From IMG/VR virus record IMGVR_UViG_3300049728_000089, positions 1 through 33,635 of that record: DNA of 33,635 nucleotides, one strand, 5' to 3'. The notes beneath the pieces are model-generated. The model did no database searches. It worked only from the letters and a program-made list of their open reading frames with translations, and was not told the DNA's origin. Made by a program: the position numbers and the translations under genes. The DNA is from a virus. This document shows, one piece after another, positions 17,101 through 24,106 of this stretch. The number at the start of each line of letters is the position of its first letter. The stretch's first letter is position 1.

Positions 17101-18546
17101 CCGCATCACGTCGGCGGTGCGCTTCTCTTCGGCACGCGCGGCAATAAGGTTCTCTTGCGCAAGCAACTGTGTGGCCTGCGCGCTTTTCAGCTTTTCCGCC
17201 GCGCCCTGCTCATCGGCCAGACGGCTTTTAATGGTAGAGTCGGCGAATTGATTGGTAGAGAACGCACCCTGATAGCGACTATCGGCCTCGTTAAACAGTC
17301 CTTGTGGCCCCTTGCGGGCATTGCTAATATTTTGTCCAGCCGTGACGAAGTTGCCGAAGGTACCAGAGAGCCCCTTGTTAAAGTTCCCCGCCTGCATTTG
17401 CTGGGTGAGGGTAATAATCTTCCCGATACCGACCGAGACCGGAATCACCGCATTATTCACCAGCCCAAAGGCTACCGCGAGCTTCGCGACATTCATCGCC
17501 GCATCATTCTTCAAGAGCGGGGCGACCATCTTTTCAATGCTGGAAATCACTGGTACGGCATCCTTGGCAATTTTGATCAGTTCCTTGCCCAGTGGTTCCA
17601 GTGCGAGCGTGGTCTGATTTTTCAGTCGTTCGAGGTCAGCACCGAGGGTCTTGTCGATGAGCCCGCTTGCCGCGCCTTTGCTGTTGCCGATTTGCGCCTG
17701 CATGTCGGTGGTATCCAGCGCCCCGCGCTTAATGGCGTCGAACACATCACCCATGCCGCGAGCACCGAATCCCATGGTCTTCTTAAGGAAGTTTATTGCC
17801 CCTTCCTTGTTGCCAGATTGGGACATGACTTGTGCTTTTTCTAGATCCTTGCCAAATTGTGCCTCATCACCACTCTCGCCTTGAATCCCCATATTCATCG
17901 CCGCCATTACGCGGCCTGTACGAACTCCCTGAAGTTCAAAATTTGCCATAAGCGCGGTGGAGTGTTCGTAATTGTATCCCATCATACGCAGGGTTGCGCC
18001 GAATTCGTTCATCGTTCCCATCAATGAAGCGATAGGGGCACCAGAAGTTTGCGCTGCTTTGACGAGCGTATCCAGCCCTTCCGCGCCAACGCTCCATGAG
18101 TTCATGATCGCCGTGTAATCGTTAGCGAGCCCGTGGACTTCCCCGCCGTTCAACGCATGGCCCACTTTGAGCAGGTTATCGGTAAGCTCTTCTGCGGCTT
18201 TCCCGGTCAGCTTCGTGCGCTGCGTGACAAGCGAGAGAGAATCACCGATCTTGTCAAAGCCCTCCGTGGCATTGGGGGCAATCTGGTGCATCTGCTCGTT
18301 GAGTTCACCTAGCGCCTCGCCGGTCTTCCCGGTCTGGAACTCGATTTGCTGCAGGCTCTTGCCGATTTCCCCTGCCGCCGCCACCGCCGCCGCCGATACA
18401 CCCAACACGGACATTTCCAGCATGTCGAATTTGCTAGAGATAGGCCCGAGCATATCGCCCAGCCCGCCGAACATCCCTTTGGCCTTGTTAATGCCTTGCT
18501 CGGCCTCGCTGGTATCAAAGCCTAGTTTTGCTTGTACATCGGTCAT
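14125..18546 (-). CDS. Tail tape measure protein
   Basis: This 1,473-residue protein starts at ATG 18546, six nt after the stop of the frameshifted chaperone. The N-terminal region (residues 1-350) contains GINKAKGMFGGLGDMLG and MNSWSVGAEGLDTLVKAA, followed by GAPIASLMGTMNEFGATLRM, as in TP901-type tape measures. A hydrophobic Gly/Ala-rich block lies near residues 580-660. Long charged helical stretches rich in Ala, Glu, Lys and Gln (about 680-1370) would be coiled coil. The C-terminus has a Gly-rich turn and IVIQISLTDGLEG. It sets tail length and occupies the tail lumen. At about 1.5 angstrom per residue, the usual rule for tape measures, a tail near 0.2 micrometres is expected. No peptidase or lysozyme insert is evident. 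Confidence 0.92.
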   Translation of the reverse strand: MTDVQAKLGFDTSEAEQGINKAKGMFGGLGDMLGPISSKFDMLEMSVLGVSAAAVAAAGEIGKSLQQIEFQTGKTGEALGELNEQMHQIAPNATEGFDKIGDSLSLVTQRTKLTGKAAEELTDNLLKVGHALNGGEVHGLANDYTAIMNSWSVGAEGLDTLVKAAQTSGAPIASLMGTMNEFGATLRMMGYNYEHSTALMANFELQGVRTGRVMAAMNMGIQGESGDEAQFGKDLEKAQVMSQSGNKEGAINFLKKTMGFGARGMGDVFDAIKRGALDTTDMQAQIGNSKGAASGLIDKTLGADLERLKNQTTLALEPLGKELIKIAKDAVPVISSIEKMVAPLLKNDAAMNVAKLAVAFGLVNNAVIPVSVGIGKIITLTQQMQAGNFNKGLSGTFGNFVTAGQNISNARKGPQGLFNEADSRYQGAFSTNQFADSTIKSRLADEQGAAEKLKSAQATQLLAQENLIAARAEEKRTADVMRATLADGESTAAQRAEAVVINTAAAGNTRKAVAANESAEAAARNAGAHAELTTAQARAVLATQELTTEEAREILASREMAAQALATAEALNIQAGASGKAGIAALGAGAKGVAGGVGAAGAEVAGGGALAALGGPVGIGIMALMAVPAVIGGINAAMDHAIDAEAHHAQAAADAAGMVVEAHKSELDSLKTVGEAYDRLSTSTSKAGATQGDLTKVKGMLEGEMQKISSVLGIQIPQVGTLTEKWQALLASGTVKVTNDQATAEQLVRDAGIKQDRADIEKIERDRRNYLRFNKIGSAYNFPASTNIDGTIKAKTYEEAARQTLNGNTGYLSAQSKLAKDIADNQAAQLHKSVKDASGNPGDGQLGDDAQAVIEAHQHQSEDVAKYTSDWNIAAHNVNLERRKLQQALSAQEQLDIQKNSDMQQLSLDQLAAQQEKIATRDADYIKASKEANTSKAEQMKKDADAAYAKDKANLDATQAIAKADLEARYELQKKILDEQERYNAGVRAIALESTQAAANKSVGGNDLRNLGIQAGYANSASESVRYADMIGTKQDELDWDRRIEADKLAGMANVNNKWIRDEERKTRQAVLDQQLINDNAGKAQAMSNDATQSFINERIAQNAERIAGLKNDSKMSGLQFGFSQEELQGQRALIEQQYAFAGDAAQKLRLANSEQDIDSAAVRDTAIRAAQDKANADSQAAILRNDGDELRRIEARKTAAINAANHVYNTEKQHRDELLESQLEAIAIATDKRMATHSDEDMAQADRSRSLSDKNFYAQGQAGLLDSIWGTKTFGLNEQKAELPGNRADELERLKTKFDQQMADLDNTETDKTSAKYEREYKAIFDPYQSAIKDIESKYQRQTWQIDLDIKKDSLDKTRDFYVNLFSNLQGYRGTEWSKGATTALRSQGLTQNALMGGGGYDGSRYYNGPSIPLQGMSSPLVGMTQPVSTSTAAAEKQPIVIQISLTDGLEGKVVNKSLAAVVDMLNDLSRR

Positions 18547-18551
18547 GGGGT

Positions 18552-19171
18552 TTACTCCTGCACGGGGTGATTGGCTTCGGCAAGCGCCATGGCATTAGCG
18601 TACCAGGCATTCCACTCGGTATCGGTCATCGGCTTTCCGTTGCCGTCTGTGCGGTCATCCGGTGGGGTGTTTGCCCAGTTCTCGGCCTGCACCATGTCGT
18701 CGAGTTGTCGAAGGGTTATTGTCCAGAGGCTGTGCGGGTCGCGGATTTTGAGGTAGCCGTAGGCGAGCTTGCGGAGGATGGGCCACCATTTGCCGGTGGC
18801 GTCTGTGCGTTTTTTGCTGCATCCTCAATAGGTGAGTCGTCGGCGGTCGGGGTATCGCGGGCGGTTAACGCCCGGTAGAGGGCGCGCATATTTTCAAAGT
18901 TCGCCACCGCATCGGCATTCCCATCGAGGATCTTGGATTCTTCCCACAACCAGAGCTTCCGCTCACTGTTCGAGAGCAGCTTGATCTCTTGCGGCAGACT
19001 GTTGTGGATGACCGCCAGTGTGAAGGCGATTGTGTCGGACACCTTTGCCACGCCAACACCGAAGAGGATTGACGGCAGCCCCTTATCGGTCATTTCTTCC
19101 ATAAGTTCGACGGAGAACGGGGTCAAGGCGGCTTCGTAGGTTTTCCCATTCAGGGTGAGTAATGCGGGCAT
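18552..19171 (-). CDS. Tail assembly chaperone GT, product of -1 frameshift
   Basis: Translation begins with the G frame at ATG 19171, slips -1 at AAAAAAC (18815-18809) and continues to TAA at 18552. The result is 206 residues, 121 from the G frame plus 85 new ones. The extension begins RTDATGKWWPILRKLAYG and contains TDTEWNAWYANAMALAEAN. It has no start of its own but keeps clean codon use right up to the tape-measure start, as expected for the T part of lambda-like G/GT. The GT protein should bind the tape measure and recruit tail-tube subunits, and is absent from the finished tail. The slip signal is annotated separately. Confidence 0.88.
18716..19171 (-). CDS. Tail assembly chaperone G (unshifted product)
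   Basis: This 151-residue protein starts at ATG 19171, 7 nt after TTTGGAGG. The first 95 residues are compact (LTLNGKTYEAALTPFSVELM, then NSERKLWLWEESKILDGNAD). The tail after the slip site is low-complexity Ser/Ala/Thr/Pro (ASSPTATSKSATRTASG), which is typical of the unshifted end of such chaperones. It is placed between the tube and tape-measure genes. G and GT act together in tail assembly; most ribosomes should make this form. Confidence 0.88.
   Translation of the reverse strand: MPALLTLNGKTYEAALTPFSVELMEEMTDKGLPSILFGVGVAKVSDTIAFTLAVIHNSLPQEIKLLSNSERKLWLWEESKILDGNADAVANFENMRALYRALTARDTPTADDSPIEDAAKNAQTPPANGGPSSASSPTATSKSATRTASGQ
18782..18815 (-). promoter_or_regulatory. -1 programmed ribosomal frameshift signal
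   Basis: The slippery heptamer A-AAA-AAC occupies 18815-18809 and is in phase with the G reading frame. After an 8-nt spacer, GCCACC (18800-18795) pairs with GGTGGC (18787-18782) around a 7-nt loop, giving a stimulatory stem-loop at a suitable distance. The -1 frame downstream is open until just before the tape-measure start. Confidence 0.9.
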
Positions 19172-19184
19172 GTGAGAGACCTCC

Positions 19185-19216
19185 AAAAAAGTTCGGCGGG
19201 CAGTTGCCTACCCGCC
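19185..19216 (-). terminator. Intrinsic terminator/attenuator after the tail tube gene
   Basis: On the minus strand GGCGGG (19216-19211) pairs with CCCGCC (19200-19195). GAAC and six U (19190-19185) follow immediately. It lies between the tail tube gene and the chaperone gene, overlapping the chaperone ribosome binding region. Partial termination here would keep tube protein in excess over chaperone and tape measure. Confidence 0.75.
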
Positions 19217-19268
19217 TGTCATAAAAACACCACTCAATGTGGCGGCGTGCGTGGTGCGTAGAGACTGC

Positions 19269-19751
19269 TTACGCCGGGAAAGTACCCGCGTAGGTCGCCG
19301 GAATACCACGGCGCACAATCGTCCACTCCATATCAGGGACGCCTTCCGTGCCGCCCTTCGTGGTGGTGACGCCCTTTACGTCAAAATAGGCGATAGTGGC
19401 GTTGCCGTCCGCTTCGACGACGACGAACTGCTTGCGCACCGCCATACCAGACAAGCCCTTGCAGGCGCGAATCGTGCCCAGCGAAGCGACCATCGCCGGA
19501 GTGGTGGCCGACGTCAGGAAGAGCTTGGCTGTGCATTTGTACGACTGCTTCTGCGCGGTAATCGCGCCATTCTCGTAGGCCGTGCCATCAGCACCCACGT
19601 CGGCAGAACTAAACCAGGTCTGCTCGACAGACTCGGAGTTCTCATCGATGGAGGTCGTGGGGACGAGGGAGAGGACGGGGGTAGATGCTCCGTCCGTCAG
19701 GTAGAGTTTGCGTAAGCCGTTAATGGCGGCTTGCTGTAGCGTTGAAGGCAT
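19269..19751 (-). CDS. Major tail tube protein
   Basis: This 160-residue protein starts at ATG 19751 with AAGGAG upstream. It has the expected length and position for a tube subunit, between the tail terminator and the chaperones. The sequence is rich in beta-strands and Thr/Ala (LYLTDGASTPVLSLVPTTS, then KQSYKCTAKLFLTSATTPAM) and ends with an EWTIVRRGIPATYAGTFPA segment. It would polymerise into the non-contractile tube around the tape measure. There is no additional Ig-like domain. The terminator directly behind it fits a highly expressed virion protein. Confidence 0.8.
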   Translation of the reverse strand: MPSTLQQAAINGLRKLYLTDGASTPVLSLVPTTSIDENSESVEQTWFSSADVGADGTAYENGAITAQKQSYKCTAKLFLTSATTPAMVASLGTIRACKGLSGMAVRKQFVVVEADGNATIAYFDVKGVTTTKGGTEGVPDMEWTIVRRGIPATYAGTFPA

Positions 19752-19760
19752 AGGGTCTCC

Positions 19761-20219
19761 TTATTGGATAGGGTGTAGGTTGCGAAGTCGCAGGTTGCAC
19801 ACGGCCTTGATGAGGTAGCCGCCGGTGATAGGGATGGATTCGACGTAGCCGAGGTAATGCACGGAGAGCGAGTAGGCCCCCCACGCGCCAAAGGTCAGAC
19901 CGGGATTCGCGGACGAGTCATCGTCAAACGGCTTGTAGGCGTCACGAATCGCGCGGCACTGCGCCTCTGCCGCGTCGATGGATGGTACGAGTTGCGCGTC
20001 GCCTAGCGCCGGGATATAGACCGCGATTTGTACCGGGTATTCTTCAAAGATGGCGCTGTCACGTCGGTCTATCGGCCCATAGGGACAGACGACCGTTTGG
20101 CGCATATCGCCGATAAGCTGATAGGGGCGAACTGTAAAGCCTCCTGACAGGTTCATCCCATCGGCGGCTTTAAAGTGCTCGAAAAAATCATGCAGCGGGT
20201 TAGTAGTCGGTGATATCAA
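19761..20219 (-). CDS. Tail terminator / tail completion protein
   Basis: This 152-residue protein has a TTG start at 20219, overlapping the glycosyltransferase stop by 20 nt; an ATG about 21 codons further in is a possible alternative. The first part is NPLHDFFEHFKAADGMN. Later there are PVQIAVYIPALGDAQL, a helix with AAEAQCRAIRDAYKPFDDD, and a final strand pair GGYLIKAVCNLRLRNLHP. Size, alternating alpha/beta pattern and position between the neck proteins and the tube fit a tail terminator (lambda gpU role). The terminator caps the tube and connects it to the head. Confidence 0.65.
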   Translation of the reverse strand: MISPTTNPLHDFFEHFKAADGMNLSGGFTVRPYQLIGDMRQTVVCPYGPIDRRDSAIFEEYPVQIAVYIPALGDAQLVPSIDAAEAQCRAIRDAYKPFDDDSSANPGLTFGAWGAYSLSVHYLGYVESIPITGGYLIKAVCNLRLRNLHPIQ

Positions 20220-21015
20220 AACGCATACCCCACAGTCGATAAGCGGCGCGCACGGCCTCCGGTAAGAAGCCCTCGGACATGACGTGTGCAGAGCGGATTG
20301 TCGTATCGATGAAGCGCGGGATGTTCAGCCGGGCGAGGTGCAGGCAGAACCCCACATCTTCGCCTGCCGAACCGTCAACCATATTTGCCTCATAGACGGC
20401 CGGTGAGTCAATCACGGTTTTATCAATGAGATAGGTGCCACAGGTCACATCAACGGGTGAGAGCTCGTCGAACTGATAGCCCTTCCATGCGCAATGGTTG
20501 CCAAAATAGTCAAAGACACCTGCGTTGATGTAGCCGCCGAGGAGTGGCGGGTAAATGCCAAGCTTACCGGTCCAGTGGCTGTCACAAAAGTTGATACTCC
20601 CCACCATGGGCTTCCCATGCGCCATGAGTCCGGGCACTAGGTCAGGGCGGAAGATGGTGTCGCTATCCACGGACAGCAGATACTCCGCGCCCCACTCTGC
20701 CGACTGCGCACGCAACAGGTTACGCATCATGCCGAGGTGGGCATAGACGGCCTGACGGTTCTGCGGGTCACGCGAAGAAGTGTTGTCGCCGATAGGGGTA
20801 ACCGGCGTAATACTAATGAGCGCGTACTCGTCGCGGTGGCGGTCGGCGAAGGCGCGCAGCATTTCAGTAGAGCCGTCTGTGCTGCCGTCGTCGGTGAAGA
20901 AGAGGGCGGTGTCCGCTTTCGGGTAATCGAGGGCGCGGATGGATTCTAGGTAGTAGGGGAGAATCCATGCGCGGTTTTTGATAGGGGCGTTAATGGCTAA
21001 TTTTGGTATTGACAT
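20200..21015 (-). CDS. GT2-like glycosyltransferase
   Basis: This 271-residue protein starts at ATG 21015, 4 nt after the stop of the gp10-like gene, behind GGGGAA. A GT-A fold is suggested by APIKNRAWILPYYLES near the N-terminus. A nucleotide-binding TDDGSTDGS follows (residues 41-49). LSVDSD at residues 114-119 supplies the metal-binding DxD-type site. Residues 218-220 (GED) and H244 are candidates for the catalytic and metal positions. It would transfer a sugar from a nucleotide-sugar donor. There is no TM segment, so it is cytosolic. Its location inside the head-tail gene block suggests it modifies a virion protein during assembly. Modification of host surface sugars or of DNA is the alternative. 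Confidence 0.85.
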   Translation of the reverse strand: MSIPKLAINAPIKNRAWILPYYLESIRALDYPKADTALFFTDDGSTDGSTEMLRAFADRHRDEYALISITPVTPIGDNTSSRDPQNRQAVYAHLGMMRNLLRAQSAEWGAEYLLSVDSDTIFRPDLVPGLMAHGKPMVGSINFCDSHWTGKLGIYPPLLGGYINAGVFDYFGNHCAWKGYQFDELSPVDVTCGTYLIDKTVIDSPAVYEANMVDGSAGEDVGFCLHLARLNIPRFIDTTIRSAHVMSEGFLPEAVRAAYRLWGMRFDITDY

Positions 21016-21019
21016 AAGT

Positions 21020-21391
21020 TTATTCCCCAAAGATCTCGTTAATAGCCCATTCTTTAATGCGGTTCAGCATATCTGCGTCGATTTGATTAACTGGGTCCTC
21101 GATGAATTTCGCCTTACTGCCAGCCTTGACAAAATGCTTGCCGACCGCCTCGTGTACCGCCGCCGCGTATTCACATCCGCGCGTCCCCACGGTCAGAATC
21201 GTGCCGTCAGCGTTCACCTCGGCAAAGAGCGAGGCTTCCAGTAGTCCGGTATCGTGCGGCACTTGGATGTGGATCTCGATGAGTAGCACTTGCCCAAGCT
21301 TTTGTAAGAACTTGATGCGGATTTCCGGTAACTTCGCCAGTGCCTTGTCGAGCCGGGCGTTTATTTTGGAGGTGTCAATCGTGAGACCCAT
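21020..21391 (-). CDS. HK97 gp10-like head-tail / minor tail protein
   Basis: This 123-residue protein starts at ATG 21391 with TTGGAG upstream, overlapping region with the previous stop at 21397; a TTG further upstream is a poorer start. The N-terminal helix has INARLDKALAKLPEIRIKFLQ. PHDTGLLEASL then matches the 'P-x-D-T-G-x-L-x-x-S' motif of HK97 gp10-like/minor tail proteins. The C-terminal part has RGCEYAAAVHEAVGKHF, with the expected Y-A-x-x-V/x-H core, and a final helix. It probably helps join heads and tails or complete the neck. Confidence 0.8.
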   Translation of the reverse strand: MGLTIDTSKINARLDKALAKLPEIRIKFLQKLGQVLLIEIHIQVPHDTGLLEASLFAEVNADGTILTVGTRGCEYAAAVHEAVGKHFVKAGSKAKFIEDPVNQIDADMLNRIKEWAINEIFGE

Positions 21392-21396
21392 AGTAG

Positions 21397-21759
21397 CTAC
21401 TCCAAATACACCAGACAACCGATAGCCTCACCGCCGAACCCCCTCCGCTCGTCAGTCGCCATCACCTTGTACGCCTTGCCGTCATACGTGACGGTATCCG
21501 GCTCATTAATGACCACGGAGGCGTCACAACGCACTACGGCGCTTGCGAGGGCGTAGGTGCCGTCTGCGAGCTTGACGCGGGTTTGCTTGTGGCTGAAAAA
21601 GACTTGTGCGGTGCGGCTCGTGCCTGCCAGTGGGCTATACGGATCATCGCTAGGCGAGGGCGTGGGCGGCGTGGTAATGGTGATGGTATGGGGCTTTAAT
21701 CCCGCCATCATATCAGCGCAGAGAGCTTGTGCGTGTAGAATGTCCCCGACAGAGAGCAT
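21397..21759 (-). CDS. Neck / head completion protein
   Basis: This 120-residue protein starts at ATG 21759 with a perfect AGGAGG 5 nt upstream. It starts MLSVGDILHAQALCADMMAG, then has a Pro/Ser-rich turn (TPPTPSPSDDPYSPLAG) and several strands. VFFSHKQTRVKLADGTY and VINEPDTVTYDGKAYKVMA are the clearest; the latter is typical of head-tail joining proteins in which a strand reports '(V/T)-x-Y-x-G-x-x-Y-x-V'. Order between the DUF4054-like connector and the gp10-like protein supports this. Function is inferred from pattern and position. Confidence 0.65.
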   Translation of the reverse strand: MLSVGDILHAQALCADMMAGLKPHTITITTPPTPSPSDDPYSPLAGTSRTAQVFFSHKQTRVKLADGTYALASAVVRCDASVVINEPDTVTYDGKAYKVMATDERRGFGGEAIGCLVYLE

Positions 21760-21767
21760 CGCGCCTC

Positions 21768-22211
21768 CTAAATGATAAAGGCCCCACCGAGGCCCATCAG
21801 CTTGGCTTCCGTGGCGAGGAGTCGCCCGTAGAGCGTCGCGTTCCACATGCCCCACGATTCAGTAATGAGCGCGGCATGATCCAGTGTCACACTCACCATC
21901 CCGTCAATCTTCTGCGAGGTAAGCAGTCCTCCCGGCAAACCGGATTTCACCGCGTCGTCAGTCGTGGTCGCATCGGGATTGTAGGCTTGCAGAAGCAGTG
22001 TGGCGTGATGAGCGATATACAGCCCGGCGGCATATTCCCACTTCACCCCCCAGCGCTCCTGCATGATGGCGGTGGTCGCGTGACTAATCAGCACGGTAAG
22101 CATCGTATCAGGCAACGCGGCGAACTGTGGAAACAGCCCGGTAAACATGGCGGCGGTGTAGGCGGGGTTCTCACTGGTGGTGGTATTCGCGGCGAGGGAT
22201 TGAATGGACAT
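21768..22211 (-). CDS. DUF4054-like head-tail connector
   Basis: This 147-residue protein starts at ATG 22211 with AGGGG upstream. FTGLFPQFAALPDTMLTVL is followed by a helical stretch (WGVKWEYAAGLYIAHHATLL), then a Gly-rich link (SGLPGGLLTSQKIDGMVSVT) and YGRLLATEAKLMGLGGAFI. This matches the DUF4054 family (PF13262) of small head-tail connectors found behind DUF2184-type capsid genes. It would form the ring docking on the portal. A run of nine G/C (22226-22234) lies in the leader of this gene. Confidence 0.8.
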   Translation of the reverse strand: MSIQSLAANTTTSENPAYTAAMFTGLFPQFAALPDTMLTVLISHATTAIMQERWGVKWEYAAGLYIAHHATLLLQAYNPDATTTDDAVKSGLPGGLLTSQKIDGMVSVTLDHAALITESWGMWNATLYGRLLATEAKLMGLGGAFII

Positions 22212-22258
22212 GGTAGACCCCTAGAGGGGGGGGGATTAGCCCCTCCCTGGTGGTTGCG

Positions 22259-22531
22259 TTATTCAGCGGGGGCGTTTGCGGCGTCGGCATCGGCCTTGGC
22301 GGCGCGTTTGGCGGCGATGGCGGGTTGTTCCGCGTTAGCACTGGCAACGGCGGCATCTACCACCGCGTCCCGGCTACTGACGATGGCGGTGATGGATCGA
22401 TCAGCGCAGCCCCACTGGAAGAGGTCTGTCTGCTCGACCCACGCCGGGATCTCGCCAATATACAGGGCGGGGATGTTGAACTTCTCCCCGCCCGCGCTGA
22501 ACTCATACGCTTGCTTACTTTGAATGAACAT
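22259..22531 (-). CDS. Small protein between capsid and connector
   Basis: This 90-residue protein starts at ATG 22531 with AGGAGG 6 nt upstream; a longer reading from 22645 would enter the major capsid gene. It begins MFIQSKQAYEFSAGGEKFNI, then has PALYIGEIPAWVEQTDLFQW. The last third is Ala/Lys/Asp-rich (AIAAKRAAKADADAANAPAE). Similar short proteins with an N-terminal 'KAYEF..GG' strand and a charged tail often lie behind capsid genes. I cannot assign a function. A minor head protein or chaperone is plausible. Confidence 0.75.
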   Translation of the reverse strand: MFIQSKQAYEFSAGGEKFNIPALYIGEIPAWVEQTDLFQWGCADRSITAIVSSRDAVVDAAVASANAEQPAIAAKRAAKADADAANAPAE

Positions 22532-22547
22532 GAGACCTCCTGTTAGA

Positions 22548-23582
22548 CTAGATACCATCCGCATAGCGCACGGTCGCGGTGTAGAAGAACTCCACCTGGG
22601 AGACATTCGCCATGTACACCGAGTCATAGGCGAGGGCGTCCACATTCGGCTGCGTCATGGTGCGAGCCAGCGGGACCAGCTCTTCCATGGCGATGAAGCG
22701 GTCGTTATGCACGTAGCAGACCATACGATCCGTCGAACCAGTGCCCGCCCCTGCACAATAGCGCGTCGCGGCAATTACGAGACTTCCGCCGTTCTGTGTG
22801 CTGATGTTGTTCTCCAATATGAAGGTCAGGATGGTCTTTTCTGCCAGCGTGGACACTTTCGTGGTCGCTAGGTAGTTGTACTGCGCGTAGGGCAGCAGGA
22901 TATGGTTCGGCAGTGCCGCGAGATCATACTCGGCTTGTGCCCAGGTGGCGGTGATGAGGCCGTTGACGTCGGCAAGGATCTCGTCCGGGGTCTTCGTTAC
23001 CCAGGTTTTCGCCGTGCCTGCCGCGTTGTTAGCGACTGCCGCCGCCGTAACAGCAGCGTTATTCACTAGGCCGGTCGTGCCATAGGCGGTCATACCGGTG
23101 TAGGTATTGGCGTCCATGTGCTTGTCGTAGGAGAGGCGAATACCATCGGTCAGCATCTTATCGAGCGACTGCCCGGTGACTTGCATGCGCTGCATGTCCA
23201 CAAAGCCGATGCGCATGACGGCGCTATAGACGTGCGAGCTGAAGATATCTTTGTTGAAGTTGGCCTGGATGACCGGTACACCCGTTGCCCCCGCAGCCGA
23301 GACGAGGCTATTGTCGCTGCCGCCGGAAATGCCGTAATCGATATTTAGCGCGGAAATGAACTCGACCCAACCGCCGCCAGTTTTCATCGGGATATCGCGG
23401 GGATAGGTCACGGAGGTGAGCGGCTGGCGTACCAGCGGGTCGCGTTTTTCCAGTTCGGAGGTGAGGAAGGCGTTGCCGTTAGCAATCGCCGCGTCATTCA
23501 TGCGGACCGGAGCCGCGCCGGAGCCAAGGCCAAAGCCGCCCGGGGTCACGATCCCACCGTTAATCGATGCGTTAATTTTCAT
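22548..23582 (-). CDS. Major capsid protein (DUF2184-like)
   Basis: This 344-residue protein starts at ATG 23582 with TTAAGGAG upstream. It includes FLTSELEKRDPLVRQPLTSV, YPRDIPMKTGGGWVEFISAL, a central FGTTGLVNN-like turn (YGTTGLVNNAAVTAAAVANN) and CYVHNDRFIAMEELVPLARTM. These are typical for the DUF2184 capsid family (PF09950), an HK97-fold group. It forms the icosahedral shell. It follows the decoration protein and the protease/scaffold gene in the expected order. No long N-terminal scaffold segment is present, which agrees with the scaffold-like region on the protease. Confidence 0.88.
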   Translation of the reverse strand: MKINASINGGIVTPGGFGLGSGAAPVRMNDAAIANGNAFLTSELEKRDPLVRQPLTSVTYPRDIPMKTGGGWVEFISALNIDYGISGGSDNSLVSAAGATGVPVIQANFNKDIFSSHVYSAVMRIGFVDMQRMQVTGQSLDKMLTDGIRLSYDKHMDANTYTGMTAYGTTGLVNNAAVTAAAVANNAAGTAKTWVTKTPDEILADVNGLITATWAQAEYDLAALPNHILLPYAQYNYLATTKVSTLAEKTILTFILENNISTQNGGSLVIAATRYCAGAGTGSTDRMVCYVHNDRFIAMEELVPLARTMTQPNVDALAYDSVYMANVSQVEFFYTATVRYADGI

Positions 23583-23596
23583 AATTCATGCGCTCC

Positions 23597-24106
23597 TTAA
23601 GCGTTGTTGCGGCCCTTGATGACCAGTTCGGCGACGTTGGACGCGTCTTTGGTAGTACGCCAGGCGCAGTTCGTCAGCGCGATAGTGTTGGTACTATCCG
23701 CAGCAGCCTCGAACCCGCCGACAACGCCGGTGGGAATGCTCGAATTCGCGACGATACGCACATATACTGCACCACCCGGGGCCGGAGTGCCCACGTTACA
23801 AATCACGGAGATCGCGCCGCGCTCAAAAGTGGCAACCGGTTCGCCGATGGCATAGGATCCGCCCGCGTTCTGGTTGGTGTAGGACGTGCCGACGGTCTTG
23901 ATCTCTTTCGATGCGACGCCGACGAAGGTTGCCAGCGTGCCGGTTGCGCCAAATAAAGCGACGGTGCCGTCACTCGCCAGCGTCAACGGATCACCGAAGG
24001 TGATGGCGGTGCTCGCCGGGAAGGTCTCGATGATCATGTCCGGCTGACGGGCATACGAACCCGCAAAGCCGTTTCGGAAGGATGCGCCAATTGTGGTACC
24101 AGGCAT
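23597..24106 (-). CDS. Capsid decoration / cement protein
   Basis: This 169-residue protein starts at ATG 24106, overlapping the protease stop (TAATG) and 6 nt after AAAGGAGG. It is Ala/Thr/Gly-rich with many predicted strands: FPASTAITFGDPLTLASDG, FVGVASKEIKTVG, SYAIGEPVATFERGAISV and TPAPGGAVYVRIVANS. This is the beta-barrel pattern of the structural cement proteins encoded between DUF2213 proteases and DUF2184 capsids. It would sit on the capsid surface and stabilise it. Confidence 0.8.
   Translation of the reverse strand: MPGTTIGASFRNGFAGSYARQPDMIIETFPASTAITFGDPLTLASDGTVALFGATGTLATFVGVASKEIKTVGTSYTNQNAGGSYAIGEPVATFERGAISVICNVGTPAPGGAVYVRIVANSSIPTGVVGGFEAAADSTNTIALTNCAWRTTKDASNVAELVIKGRNNA

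Noticed and set aside
16825-17844. Long plus-strand frame of 339 codons opposite the tape measure
   Set aside because: Antisense to a clear tape-measure gene; Arg/Gly-rich shadow composition; no ribosome site or family motif. Other long plus-strand frames at 9096-9821, 15268-16011 and 24320-24802 are rejected for the same reasons.
14125-23582. Contractile-tail (myovirus) interpretation
   Set aside because: No sheath, baseplate wedge, spike or gp25-like gene is found between the head genes and the fibre; a single tube gene and G/GT chaperones fit a siphovirus.
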